Of a DNA stretch of 64,000 nucleotides, positions 41,992-50,780 are shown one piece after another. Source of the stretch: an uncultured Paracoccaceae bacterium (GTDB taxonomy: Bacteria; Pseudomonadota; Alphaproteobacteria; Rhodobacterales; Rhodobacteraceae); assembly GCA_937146765.1 (NCBI GenBank), contig CAKZRP010000020.1, positions 94,900 to 158,899 of the forward strand. Direction: 5' to 3'. The notes beneath the pieces were generated by a model. The model saw only the letters and a list, made by a program, of their open reading frames with translations, did no database searches and was not told the DNA's origin. A program made the translations under genes and the position numbers. Within the stretch, counting starts at the first letter, position 1. The number at the start of each line of letters is the position of its first letter.

Positions 41992-43836
41992 TTATTCGTC
42001 GTCGGGCAGCTGGCGCACAGCCCCTTTGGCCGCCGAGGTGGCCAAGAGCGCATAGGCCTTGAGCGCGGTCGACACCTTGCGTTTGCGTGGCTCTGCCGGT
42101 TTCCAGCCTTTTTCGTCCTGCACGGCGCGGCGGGTCGCCAGCGTGGCCTCATCCACCGCGAGGTGGATGGTGCGGTTCGGGATGTCGATCTCGATGGTGT
42201 CGCCGTGTTCCACCAGGCCAATGATGCCGCCTTCCGCCGCCTCGGGGGAGACGTGACCGATGGAGAGGCCCGAGGTGCCGCCGGAGAAGCGACCGTCGGT
42301 CAGAAGGGCGCAGGCTTTGCCGAGGCCTTTGGATTTCAGATAGGAGGTCGGGTAGAGCATTTCCTGCATGCCCGGACCGCCGCGCGGGCCTTCATAGCGG
42401 ATCACCACCACGTCGCCCTCTTTGACCTTGCCGGTGAGAATGTCGTTCACCGCCTGATCCTGGCTTTCGCAGACATAGGCGGAGCCGGTGAACTTCAGGA
42501 TCGAGGCATCGACGCCCGCGGTTTTCACGATGCAGCCTTCCAGCGCGATATTGCCGAACAGCACCGCAAGGCCGCCGTCCTGGCTGAAGGCGTGCTCTTT
42601 GGAGCGGATCACGCCGCCTTTGCGGTCGGTGTCCAGTTCCTTGAAGCGGTTCTCGGTGGAGAAGGCCTGCGTGGTGCGCACGCCGCCGGGGGCGGCTTTG
42701 AACAGCAGCTCCGCCTCGGGGTTATTGGCGACCGCGATGTCCCATTTGGCGATGGCGCTGCCCATGGTCGGGCTGTGCACGGTGGCGACGTCATTGTGCA
42801 GAAGGCCCGCGCGAGAGAGTTCGCCGAGGATCGAAAAGATGCCGCCGGCGCGGTGCACGTCCTCCATATGGACGTTTTCGATGTTCGGCGCGACCTTACA
42901 GAGGCAGGGCACCTTGCGGCTGAGGCGATCGATGTCCTGCATGGTGAAATCCACCTTGCCCTCATGCGCGATGGCGAGAAGGTGCAGCACGGTATTGGTC
43001 GAGCCGCCCATGGCGATATCGAGGCTCATGGCGTTCTCAAAGGCCTCAAAACTCGCAATATCGCGCGGCAGCAGGCCTTTTTCCTCGCCCTCGTAGTGGC
43101 GCTTGGTGATCTCGACGATCTTGCGCCCCGCCTCGAGGAACAGACCCTTGCGGTCGGCGTGGGTGGCGAGGGTGGAGCCGTTGCCCGGCAGCGCGAGACC
43201 CAGCGCCTCGGCCAGACAGTTCATCGAGTTGGCGGTGAACATGCCTGAGCACGACCCGCAGGTGGGGCAGGCGTTTTCTTCGATGTGCAGCACTTCTTCG
43301 TCGGTCAGCTTGTCGCTGGCGGCGGCGACCATGGCATCCACGAGGTCGACCTTTTTCGCATCGAGCGAGGCGATGTCGATCTTGCCCGCTTCCATCGGGC
43401 CACCAGAGACGAAGATCACCGGGATGTTGAGGCGCATGGCGGCCATCATCATGCCGGGCGTGATCTTGTCGCAGTTCGAAATACAGACCATCGCGTCGGC
43501 GCAATGGGCGTTGACCATATATTCCACGCTATCCGCGATCACCTCGCGCGAGGGCAGCGAGTAGAGCATCCCGTCGTGGCCCATGGCGATGCCGTCATCC
43601 ACCGCGATGGTGTTGAATTCCTTGGCCACACCGCCTGCGGCCTCAACTTCACGCGCGACCATCTGGCCGAGATCCTTGAGGTGCACGTGACCCGGCACAA
43701 ATTGGGTGAAGGAGTTGACGATGGCGATGATCGGCTTGCCGAAATCGCTCTCGGTCATCCCGGTGGCGCGCCACAGGCCGCGGGCACCGGCCATGTTACG
43801 GCCGTGGGTGGAGGTTCTGGATCGGTACATCGGCAT
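41992..43836 (-). CDS. ilvD: Dihydroxy-acid dehydratase
   Basis: 614 residues. Iron-sulfur cluster cysteines in [14 protein letters not shown] and [17 protein letters not shown], plus [20 protein letters not shown] near the C-terminus, define IlvD. It dehydrates 2,3-dihydroxy-isovalerate and -methylvalerate in valine and isoleucine synthesis, feeding also the leucine branch encoded at 14-19.6 kb. Transcribed alone. Confidence 0.98.
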   Translation of the reverse strand: MPMYRSRTSTHGRNMAGARGLWRATGMTESDFGKPIIAIVNSFTQFVPGHVHLKDLGQMVAREVEAAGGVAKEFNTIAVDDGIAMGHDGMLYSLPSREVIADSVEYMVNAHCADAMVCISNCDKITPGMMMAAMRLNIPVIFVSGGPMEAGKIDIASLDAKKVDLVDAMVAAASDKLTDEEVLHIEENACPTCGSCSGMFTANSMNCLAEALGLALPGNGSTLATHADRKGLFLEAGRKIVEITKRHYEGEEKGLLPRDIASFEAFENAMSLDIAMGGSTNTVLHLLAIAHEGKVDFTMQDIDRLSRKVPCLCKVAPNIENVHMEDVHRAGGIFSILGELSRAGLLHNDVATVHSPTMGSAIAKWDIAVANNPEAELLFKAAPGGVRTTQAFSTENRFKELDTDRKGGVIRSKEHAFSQDGGLAVLFGNIALEGCIVKTAGVDASILKFTGSAYVCESQDQAVNDILTGKVKEGDVVVIRYEGPRGGPGMQEMLYPTSYLKSKGLGKACALLTDGRFSGGTSGLSIGHVSPEAAEGGIIGLVEHGDTIEIDIPNRTIHLAVDEATLATRRAVQDEKGWKPAEPRKRKVSTALKAYALLATSAAKGAVRQLPDDE

Positions 43837-43974
43837 TGTGCTGGTTCCCTATATTTTTGCCCACAGGGACACTATTCGCGCAGCAAAGGCAACATGTCGG
43901 GGCGGTTTCTGGTCACTAAATTGCTTTGGCGAGTGATTTTGCGCGGATCTCGCAAAGCCGGCGGTGAGGGGGCA

Positions 43975-45165
43975 TCAGGAGCGCTGCGGCGCGGCGCTGA
44001 CGGGGGTGGCGGAGGGACGCAGCAGGTGGTTGACCACAAGCCCGGTCAGCAGCGCCCAGAAGGCAGCGCCGATTCCCAGGAAGCTGACCCCGGAAACGGT
44101 CATCATGAAGGTGATGAGGGCGGCGTCGCGCCCCTCGGCGCGGGCAAGCGACGCGGAGAGGCTGCTGCCGATGGTCGACAACAGGGCAAGGCCTGCAATG
44201 GTGGCCACCAGCGCCTTGGGCGCGATCAGGAACAGGCTGATGACGGTGGCGCCACCGAGCCCCACAAGGCAGTAGAGCACGCCTGCCACGACCGAAGCGC
44301 GGTAGCGGGTGCTAGGATCCTCGTCTGCCTCGGGGCCGGCACAGATGGCGGCGGTGATGGCCGCGAGGTTGAAAGCATAGCCGCCAAAAGGCGCGAGGAT
44401 CAGGGTCGCAATTCCGGTCACGGTCAGGCTCTCGGAAACCGGAGCGCGGTAGCCGGCGGCGCGCAGGGTCACCACGCCGGGCATGTTCTGCGAACACATG
44501 GTGACGATATAGAGCGGCAGGCCCACCCCCAACAGCACCGGCAGGGAGACGGCGGGCATCACGAATTCCGGCAGGCTGAAGCTGAAGTCGAGGGCGGCAA
44601 CATCACCGAAACTCCCCATCGCCATAGCCCCGGCACAGCCCGCCAGCAGAACCGCGGGGATGGTATAGCGGGTAAACCAGAGCCGACCGGCCAAAAACAC
44701 CAGCCCCATCAGTGCAACAAGAGCGGTGTCGTCAGACAGGGCGGTAAAAGCAGAGAGGCCGAACTGGAATAGGATGCCGGCAAGGAGGGCATTGGCCAGG
44801 GCTTCGGGAATCAGCCGGGAGATGCGTTCAAACCAGCCGGTGAGGCCGGTAAGGGTCAGCAGCGCCCCACAGAAGAGGAAAGCCCCGACCGCCTCTGCCA
44901 TCGGCACGCCCTCGAGACCGGTGGCCAGAAGGGCGGCACCCGGGGTGGACCAGGCGGTGAGCACCGGGATGCGGAACCAGAGCGACAGGATCAGGCTGGT
45001 CACCCCCATGCCGAGCCCCAATACGACGAGCCAGCTGTTGGCCTGTGCCTGGGTCGCCCCGGCGGCGTCGATGGCCTGAAAGATGATGGCCACCGAACTG
45101 GTGTAACCGACCAGAACCGCCACGGCGCCCGCCGCGAGATGGGAGAGTTTCAGCGGACTCGGCAT
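43975..45165 (-). CDS. benE: Benzoate/H+ symporter family protein (BenE)
   Basis: 396 residues, about 12 membrane helices. VLVGYTSSVAIIFQAIDAAGAT, TAWSTPGAALLATGLEGVPMAEAVGAF, MCSQNMPGVVTLRAAGYRAP and LAPFGGYAFNLAAITAAICAGPEADEDP are typical of BenE (PF03594). GAGGAA precedes the ATG. No benzoate catabolic genes are in the window, so the physiological substrate may be another aromatic or organic acid. It diverges from an XRE-cupin regulator across a double operator. Confidence 0.9.
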   Translation of the reverse strand: MPSPLKLSHLAAGAVAVLVGYTSSVAIIFQAIDAAGATQAQANSWLVVLGLGMGVTSLILSLWFRIPVLTAWSTPGAALLATGLEGVPMAEAVGAFLFCGALLTLTGLTGWFERISRLIPEALANALLAGILFQFGLSAFTALSDDTALVALMGLVFLAGRLWFTRYTIPAVLLAGCAGAMAMGSFGDVAALDFSFSLPEFVMPAVSLPVLLGVGLPLYIVTMCSQNMPGVVTLRAAGYRAPVSESLTVTGIATLILAPFGGYAFNLAAITAAICAGPEADEDPSTRYRASVVAGVLYCLVGLGGATVISLFLIAPKALVATIAGLALLSTIGSSLSASLARAEGRDAALITFMMTVSGVSFLGIGAAFWALLTGLVVNHLLRPSATPVSAAPQRS

Positions 45166-45199
45166 ACGGGTTTTCCTCGGGCGGCGGCTGGGATAGGGT

Positions 45200-45253
45200 G
45201 GCCTTGTGCGTTATAGCGCACATTACACCTTGTGCGCTATAACGCACAAGGCC
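45200..45253. promoter_or_regulatory. Double palindromic operator between benE and the XRE-cupin regulator
   Basis: Two 22-base arms (45200-45221 and 45232-45253) are perfect reverse complements separated by 10 bases. Each arm is itself near-palindromic (GTGCG-N6-CGCAC, centre TTATAG or CTATAA). The second site extends to 9-bp half-sites, CCTTGTGCG and CGCACAAGG, at 45228-45251. The two copies begin 26 bases apart. They probably bind two dimers of the XRE-cupin regulator and control both divergent genes. Confidence 0.8.
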
Positions 45254-45288
45254 TTTCTGAGAGAACAGCGGCGCGCGGGGCAAAGCGG

Positions 45289-45858
45289 ATGACGGACGAG
45301 AGCATCACCTTGAATTTGCGGGAAATCCGCGCGACGTCGGGCCTGAGCCTCAGCAAGGCGGCAGAGGTTACCGGGGTCAGCAAGGCAATGCTGGGTCAGA
45401 TCGAGCGCGGCGAATCTAGTCCGACAATCGCGACGCTCTGGAAGATTGCAAAAGGGTTTCACCTGCCGTTGACGGCGTTGATTGCAGAAAACCATCGCCC
45501 CTCCGGCCAGAGCGGCGAAGTCTATCGCACGGTGCAGTTTCCCGGCAGCATCACGGTGAAGATCGTCTTTCCCTATGATCCCGAGCTTGGGGCGGAGACC
45601 TTTCACGTCAGCCTGCGGCCAGGACAAAGCCACCTTTCGCAAGCGCATGACAGCGGCGTCACCGAGGAGGTCTTTGTGCTGGAGGGCGCGATGGAGGTGC
45701 TGCGGGGCGAGACCTGGGTGTCACTGGAGCCGGGGCAGGGGCTGCGCTTTGCTGCCGATCAGCCACATGGCTATCGCAGCACCACGACCGGGGCGGCTTT
45801 CCTCAACATGCATCATTATCGCCCGCTGACGCCGCAGCTGCCGCGCGCGGCAGAGTGA
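45289..45858 (+). CDS. XRE-family regulator with C-terminal cupin sensor
   Basis: 189 residues from ATG 45289; the frame continues upstream across the operator without support. HTH_3 at about 10-64 (LREIRATSGLSLSKAAEVTGVSKAMLGQIERGESSPTIATLWKIA) and a cupin_2 barrel at about 105-175 (SQAHDSGVTEEVFVLEGAMEVLRGE, LEPGQGLRFAADQPHGY). This architecture is that of SutR/PuuR-like small-molecule sensors. It probably represses benE and itself through the adjacent double operator. Confidence 0.92.
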   Translation: MTDESITLNLREIRATSGLSLSKAAEVTGVSKAMLGQIERGESSPTIATLWKIAKGFHLPLTALIAENHRPSGQSGEVYRTVQFPGSITVKIVFPYDPELGAETFHVSLRPGQSHLSQAHDSGVTEEVFVLEGAMEVLRGETWVSLEPGQGLRFAADQPHGYRSTTTGAAFLNMHHYRPLTPQLPRAAE

Positions 45859-45941
45859 CGCCTCCACCTTGTGCCGGAGGCGCGCGCGGGCTTAGGTGGG
45901 CGCGAGCATTTTTCGAGCGATTTGATCCGGGACATTTCTGA

Positions 45942-46805
45942 ATGGATAAAGACACACTGCGCGGCAGCCTGTTCATGGCGCTGGCCATGGCCCTCTTTGC
46001 GCTGGAGGACATGATCATCAAGACCGTTGCCGGGGCGATGCCCACGGGCGAGGTGCTGATCGTCTTTGGCTTCGGCGGCATGATCCTTTTTGCATTGGTG
46101 GCGCGTGCGCGAGGCGAGCGCCTGTGGCACCCAGGCTTTTGCACGCGCCCGCTCTTGTGGCGTTTCGTCGCTGAGGTTTCCGGGCGGCTCTTCTTTACCC
46201 TCGCCATCGTACTGGCGCCCCTGTCCCTCGCCTCTGCCATCTTGCAGGCGACGCCGCTGGTGGTGACAGCGGGGGCGGTGGTGTTTTTCGGCGAACGTGT
46301 CGGCTGGCGGCGCTGGGTCGCGATTGCCGTGGGGTTTCTGGGCGTGCTCATGATCCTGCGTCCGGGAATGAGCGGGTTCGAGGCGACCTCGCTGCTGGCG
46401 GTGGCAGGGATGCTGGGCTTTGCCGGGCGTGATCTGGCGACCCGGGCCGCGCCCAAGGATATGAGCAACGCCCAGCTGGGCATTTTCGGTTTTGCCATGC
46501 TGGTGATCGCCGGCGTGATCCTGCTGGTTTGGACCGGTGGCGCGGTGGTGCCCACAGGCGCGCAGGCGGGGGCGCTCCTGGCAGCCATCTGCGTCGGGGT
46601 GTTAGCCTATATGGCGCTGACGGGAGCGATGCGCACCGGGGAAATCTCGGTCGTTGCCCCTTTCCGTTACACCCGGCTCGTTTTTGCGATGGCGCTGGGC
46701 GTGCTGGTCTTTGGGGAACGGCCCGATCTCATGACACTTGTCGGCTCGCTTGTGGTGGTGGGAAGTGGTGTCTTCACCCTTTTGCGCAGCCACAAACCGG
46801 CCTGA
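45942..46805 (+). CDS. DMT-superfamily transporter (EamA)
   Basis: 287 residues, about ten helices in two EamA repeats (SLFMALAMALFALEDMIIKTVAGAMPTGEV; VAPFRYTRLVFAMALGVLVFGERPD). Signature VVTAGAVVFFGERVGWRRW closes the first repeat. Substrate unknown. It follows the XRE-cupin gene by 83 bases on the same strand, so it may share its transcript. Confidence 0.9.
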   Translation: MDKDTLRGSLFMALAMALFALEDMIIKTVAGAMPTGEVLIVFGFGGMILFALVARARGERLWHPGFCTRPLLWRFVAEVSGRLFFTLAIVLAPLSLASAILQATPLVVTAGAVVFFGERVGWRRWVAIAVGFLGVLMILRPGMSGFEATSLLAVAGMLGFAGRDLATRAAPKDMSNAQLGIFGFAMLVIAGVILLVWTGGAVVPTGAQAGALLAAICVGVLAYMALTGAMRTGEISVVAPFRYTRLVFAMALGVLVFGERPDLMTLVGSLVVVGSGVFTLLRSHKPA

Positions 46806-46878
46806 GGTCCTCCGCGCCTGCGATTTGCCGTGCGGCTGATCTTGCGCGCGGCACTTTGCGGCCTTACATCTCGCCCCC

Positions 46879-47355
46879 ATGGCCAAAGCAAAAACAGACC
46901 CGAACTACAAAGTCATAGCCGAGAACCGACGGGCGCGCTTCGATTACGCGATCGAACGCGATCTCGAATGCGGCATCGTGCTGGAAGGCTCCGAGGTCAA
47001 ATCCCTGCGCAAGGGCGGCTCTAATATCGCTGAGTCCTATGCGGCGGTGGAGGAGGGAGAGCTCTGGCTGGTGAACTCCTACATCGCGCCCTATGAGCAG
47101 GCAAAGGTCTTCAAACACGAGGAAAAGCGCCGTCGCAAGCTTATGGTCTCGCGCAAGGAACTGTCGGACCTGTGGAACGCCACCCAGCGCAAGGGCATGA
47201 CCCTGGTGCCGCTGGTCTGGTATTTCAACGACCGCGGCCGGGTGAAGGTCAAGATCGGCATCGCCAAGGGCAAGAAGAACCACGACAAACGTGAGGCCGA
47301 GGCGAAGCGGGACTGGTCGCGCCAGAAGCAGCGCTTGCTGAAAGAGCACAGCTGA
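46879..47355 (+). CDS. smpB: SsrA-binding protein SmpB
   Basis: 158 residues. [60 protein letters not shown] and the basic tail [19 protein letters not shown] are diagnostic. It binds tmRNA and rescues stalled ribosomes in trans-translation. The tmRNA gene is not in this window. Confidence 0.98.
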   Translation: MAKAKTDPNYKVIAENRRARFDYAIERDLECGIVLEGSEVKSLRKGGSNIAESYAAVEEGELWLVNSYIAPYEQAKVFKHEEKRRRKLMVSRKELSDLWNATQRKGMTLVPLVWYFNDRGRVKVKIGIAKGKKNHDKREAEAKRDWSRQKQRLLKEHS

Positions 47356-47389
47356 CACCCGGCCCCCCGCGGCAGAGGTCAAAAGACGA

Positions 47390-47414
47390 AAAAGGCCCCT
47401 GAGCGGGGCCTTTT
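47390..47414. terminator. Bidirectional terminator between smpB and mlaC
   Basis: AAAAGGCCCC-TGAGC-GGGGCCTTTT, a perfect 10-bp stem with A and T runs on either side, between convergent genes. Confidence 0.95.
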
Positions 47415-47436
47415 GTGTGCTTGCGGGGGGGGACCT

Positions 47437-48027
47437 TCAGCTCAGTGCTTTCAGATCCGCGATCATCTTGTCGAGATCGCCGCTGTTTCGGTCGATCATC
47501 GCGCCGATTTCGGTGCGTTCGGTCAGCAAGAGATTTACGCCCTCGATGAACATGTTGAAGAACAGGTCGCGACCGGACCGGTCGGAGACATGGAAGGTGA
47601 CCTCAAACGGGGACTGGCCGCGCAGGTAGGCGACGCAGGAGACCTCGTACCATTTCTTGACCTGCTTGACGCCGGTGACTTCGAGGCGACCGCCGATGAA
47701 TTCCCGGAACCGGCTCCCGTATTTGCGCGCGATGTATTTCTGGAATGCATCAGAAAAGGCGTTCTTCTGCGCCGCCGAGGCCCGGCGCGCATCCACGCCC
47801 ATAGCATAGGCGGCGATGTAGGAGGTATCGCTGTAGCGCTCGAAGATCCGCTCGAACTCGCCATACATGGCGCCTTCGCTCTTGCCCGAGGCGATGACCG
47901 TGTTGATGTCGGCCACGAGGCGGTTGATCAGATCGGAAGCCGAAGCTTCATTCAGGGCAAAGGCAGGGGCAGCGACCAAAGCGCTGCCTGCGGCCCCGAG
48001 GCCGACGAGAAAGTGACGGCGGTGCAT
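47437..48027 (-). CDS. mlaC: MlaC/Ttg2D-family phospholipid-binding protein
   Basis: 196 residues. N-terminus MHRRHFLVGLGAAGSALVAAPAFA has a twin-arginine-type signal. The rest (FERIFERYSDTSYIAAYAMG, QKNAFSDAFQKYIARKYG, WYEVSCVAYLRGQSPFEVTFHV, FFNMFIEGVNLLLTERTEIG) matches MlaC (PF05494). It ferries phospholipids in the periplasm between MlaA and the inner-membrane MlaFEDB complex, keeping the outer membrane asymmetric. It starts three bases after mlaA ends; MlaFEDB genes are not in the window. Confidence 0.92.
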   Translation of the reverse strand: MHRRHFLVGLGAAGSALVAAPAFALNEASASDLINRLVADINTVIASGKSEGAMYGEFERIFERYSDTSYIAAYAMGVDARRASAAQKNAFSDAFQKYIARKYGSRFREFIGGRLEVTGVKQVKKWYEVSCVAYLRGQSPFEVTFHVSDRSGRDLFFNMFIEGVNLLLTERTEIGAMIDRNSGDLDKMIADLKALS

Positions 48028-48029
48028 GA

Positions 48030-48782
48030 TTAGAACCCTCCGGTGTCTAGTTCGAACGGATCGATCTCGGCGGTCGCATCTTCCTGCCCCAACTCGAAAC
48101 GGCGGTTCTGCAGGTAGATCTGACGGCTTTGCGCGTAGGAGTCCGCGCTCTCGTAGAGAATCGAGTCGATGGTGTCGGAATATGTGCCGCGATTTCCGAG
48201 CTGGTCCACCACCTTGGCCGGAATATTGAGATCTTCGGCGGGATTGTTCTCAAGCGCGTTGAGCGGGTTGGTGAAGAAATCGACCAGAATCCCGACAGCG
48301 TCGCGGCTGGTGGAGGGGCCAAAACCCGGCAACTCCACATAAGCCCCTTCGCCAGCACCCCATTTGTGCAAGGTCTCACCGAAATCGGTGCGTGCCTCGG
48401 CCATCTTGAAGTCGGTGGCCGGATCGCCCAGCCCGCCGATGCCGAAGACCGTATTGACCGCAAAACGAGCGAGCGCCTGCCCAGCACCCTTGACGTTGCC
48501 CTGCAGCAGGAAGTTCACCGCATCGCCCGGCTTGGAGAGGTTTTCGGCGAAGTTGCCGAAGGCGCGCACCATATCCGGTGGCACGACGGCCACATATCCC
48601 TTTGACGCCGGGCGGAAGGCATAACGGTCGAGTCCCTTGTTGAACTGGTGGATCGACCGGTTCGTGTTCTCGTAGGGATCAAAGATCTCCCCGGATGCCT
48701 TTGCCGCTGGATCCTGCGTCGCACAGGCCGATGTCAGAACCGTCGTGGACAGGGCCAATGCGGTCAGGGATTTTTTAAACAT
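48030..48782 (-). CDS. mlaA: MlaA/VacJ-family outer-membrane lipoprotein
   Basis: 250 residues. Lipobox LTSAC with the lipidated Cys at 20. FDPYENTNRSIHQFNKGLDRY, FAENLSKPGDAVNFLLQG, RFAVNTVFGIGGLGDPA, WGAGEGAYVELPGFGPSTSRDA and DSILYESADSY are VacJ (PF04333) blocks. It removes phospholipid from the outer leaflet and passes it to MlaC. First gene of the two-gene unit; promoter in the 207-base gap to the type I secretion genes. Confidence 0.94.
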   Translation of the reverse strand: MFKKSLTALALSTTVLTSACATQDPAAKASGEIFDPYENTNRSIHQFNKGLDRYAFRPASKGYVAVVPPDMVRAFGNFAENLSKPGDAVNFLLQGNVKGAGQALARFAVNTVFGIGGLGDPATDFKMAEARTDFGETLHKWGAGEGAYVELPGFGPSTSRDAVGILVDFFTNPLNALENNPAEDLNIPAKVVDQLGNRGTYSDTIDSILYESADSYAQSRQIYLQNRRFELGQEDATAEIDPFELDTGGF

Positions 48783-48989
48783 TGCAATCTTGCCTACCAG
48801 TTTTCAATTTCGGCCCGCGCCGGGACCCAAAGCGCACCGAGGGTGACTTAGCAACCTCTGCGGCTGTTCCCAGCCCATCTCCAAAGCTTGGCCCTTATAT
48901 GTGGCAGTTTGGAAACATATGCCAGTCACACTTTGAAAAGGTTTCTGCGATTGTATATGGGGTGGACGCGTCATCTGTACCGGGTCGTT

Positions 48990-50780
48990 ATGAAAAAAAA
49001 CCTTTATAAGGCGGGACGCGATGAATTGATCGCCGTTCGCCAGCAAAGTCGGGCGCTTTATTGGGCGGTCGGCATCTTCAGCGCATTTGTGAACCTCCTG
49101 ATGCTGACCGGGCCGCTCTATATGATGCAGGTCTACGATCGCGTTCTGGGAAGCCGGTCCGAGGCGACGCTGGTGGCGCTCTCTCTGCTGGTGGTGTTTC
49201 TCTACGGGATGATGGGGCTTTTGGACGGTGTGCGCGGTCGCATCATGCGCCGGGTCGCGGCCCGTTTTCAGGCGGCCCTCGACCATCGGGTCTTTGACGC
49301 GATGATCCGCCGGTCCGCCGTGTCCAACGATCCGGAGGCGCAGACTGGTCTTGCGGATCTCGAGAGCATTCAGAAACTGATCGCATCGCCCATTCTTCTG
49401 GCGGCTTTTGACCTTCCCTGGACTCCGATTTTCCTGCTCGGGATCGCGCTGTTCCATCCCTGGCTCGGACTTCTCGCGGTGGGCGGCGGCTCAGTCCTCA
49501 TCGCGATTGCGCTGGTCAATCAGATCTTGAGCACCCGACCCGGGCGTGAGGCGATGATGAGCAGCCATCTGGCCTCGTTGCAGTCCGAGGAAATCCGCAC
49601 CGAGGCGGAAATGATCCAGGCCATGGGCATGCGCGACTCGGCCTTTCAGCGTTGGAACAAGGCGCGTGGCAAAGCCTTGGCGGATACGATCACCGCAGCG
49701 GATGTTTCCGGGTCCTTTGGGACGCTGACCAAGACTTTGCGGTTGTTCCTGCAATCGGCCATGCTGGGGCTCGGGGCCTATCTGACGCTGGAAGGGCTGG
49801 TCAGCCCCGGTGCGATGATCGCGAGTTCGATCCTGATGGGGCGCGCGCTGGCCCCGATCGAGATGGGGCTCGGCCAATGGCCGCTGGTGCAGCGTGCCCG
49901 TAAAGGCTGGCAGAGCCTTGAGGTCCTGCTCAGCATGACACCGCCGGAGCCGGATCGCACGCCCTTGCCGAAGCCCCGGGCGCTTCTGGTCGCCGATTCG
50001 GTGGCGGCCACCGCCCCGGGCGAGAACCGGGCCCTTCTGAGGAACGTCTCCTTCCGGGTGGAGCCGGGCGAGGCGATTGGGGTCATCGGGCCTTCAGGCT
50101 CGGGGAAATCGACCCTGGCGCGGGTGCTAACCGGGGCCTGGCGGGCGGCCGCCGGCACCGTGCGTCTGGATGGGGCCGCGCTCAATCAATATGACCCTTC
50201 TGTCCTGGGCGGTCACATCGGCTACCTGCCGCAGCGGGTGCAGCTCTTTGAAGGAACGATTGCGCAGAATATTGCCCGGCTGTCCTCGACACCCGACCCA
50301 GAGGCCGTGGTGGAAGCCGCCAAGAAAGCAGCCGCCCATGACATGATCGTGGCGTTGCCGGATGGCTATGATACCCCGGTCAAGGTGAGCAGCGGTCGTC
50401 TCTCCGGCGGGCAGATGCAACGCATTGGTCTCGCCCGCGCGCTCTACGGCGATCCGGTGATCGTGATTCTCGACGAACCCAATTCCAACCTCGACAATGA
50501 TGGTTCTGTGGCGCTCAACAATGCGATCCGGCGGCTGAAGGCCGAGGGGCGGTCGGTTCTGATCATGGCGCATCGTCCGGCCGCCATTCAGGAATGCGAC
50601 AAGCTCCTGGTGATCGATCAGGGCACCATGACCGCCTTTGGTCCCAAGGAGGAGGTGCTGCGCAAGATGGTGGCCAATCATCGTGACATCTCCAATGCAC
50701 CCAAGGCGCGACAGGCCCGGTCCGTCCAGAGCGTAGCCCAGGCCCAGGGGACCCCGCCGGGCAAGGAGGCCGCGACATGA
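48990..50780 (+). CDS. Type I secretion system ABC transporter/permease (PrtD family)
   Basis: 596 residues from ATG 48990, an in-frame start that fits the family N-terminus (ELIAVRQQSRALYWAVGIFSAFVNLLMLTGPLYMMQVYDRVL); the ribosome site is weak and an ATG at 48957 is an alternative. Six membrane helices in the first 320 residues, then the nucleotide-binding domain: Walker A GPSGSGKST 367-375, signature LSGGQMQR 471-478, Walker B VIVILDEP about 490-497. No C39-like N-terminal domain, as in PrtD/LipB transporters of RTX proteins. Overlaps the next gene by four bases. Confidence 0.9.
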   Translation: MKKNLYKAGRDELIAVRQQSRALYWAVGIFSAFVNLLMLTGPLYMMQVYDRVLGSRSEATLVALSLLVVFLYGMMGLLDGVRGRIMRRVAARFQAALDHRVFDAMIRRSAVSNDPEAQTGLADLESIQKLIASPILLAAFDLPWTPIFLLGIALFHPWLGLLAVGGGSVLIAIALVNQILSTRPGREAMMSSHLASLQSEEIRTEAEMIQAMGMRDSAFQRWNKARGKALADTITAADVSGSFGTLTKTLRLFLQSAMLGLGAYLTLEGLVSPGAMIASSILMGRALAPIEMGLGQWPLVQRARKGWQSLEVLLSMTPPEPDRTPLPKPRALLVADSVAATAPGENRALLRNVSFRVEPGEAIGVIGPSGSGKSTLARVLTGAWRAAAGTVRLDGAALNQYDPSVLGGHIGYLPQRVQLFEGTIAQNIARLSSTPDPEAVVEAAKKAAAHDMIVALPDGYDTPVKVSSGRLSGGQMQRIGLARALYGDPVIVILDEPNSNLDNDGSVALNNAIRRLKAEGRSVLIMAHRPAAIQECDKLLVIDQGTMTAFGPKEEVLRKMVANHRDISNAPKARQARSVQSVAQAQGTPPGKEAAT

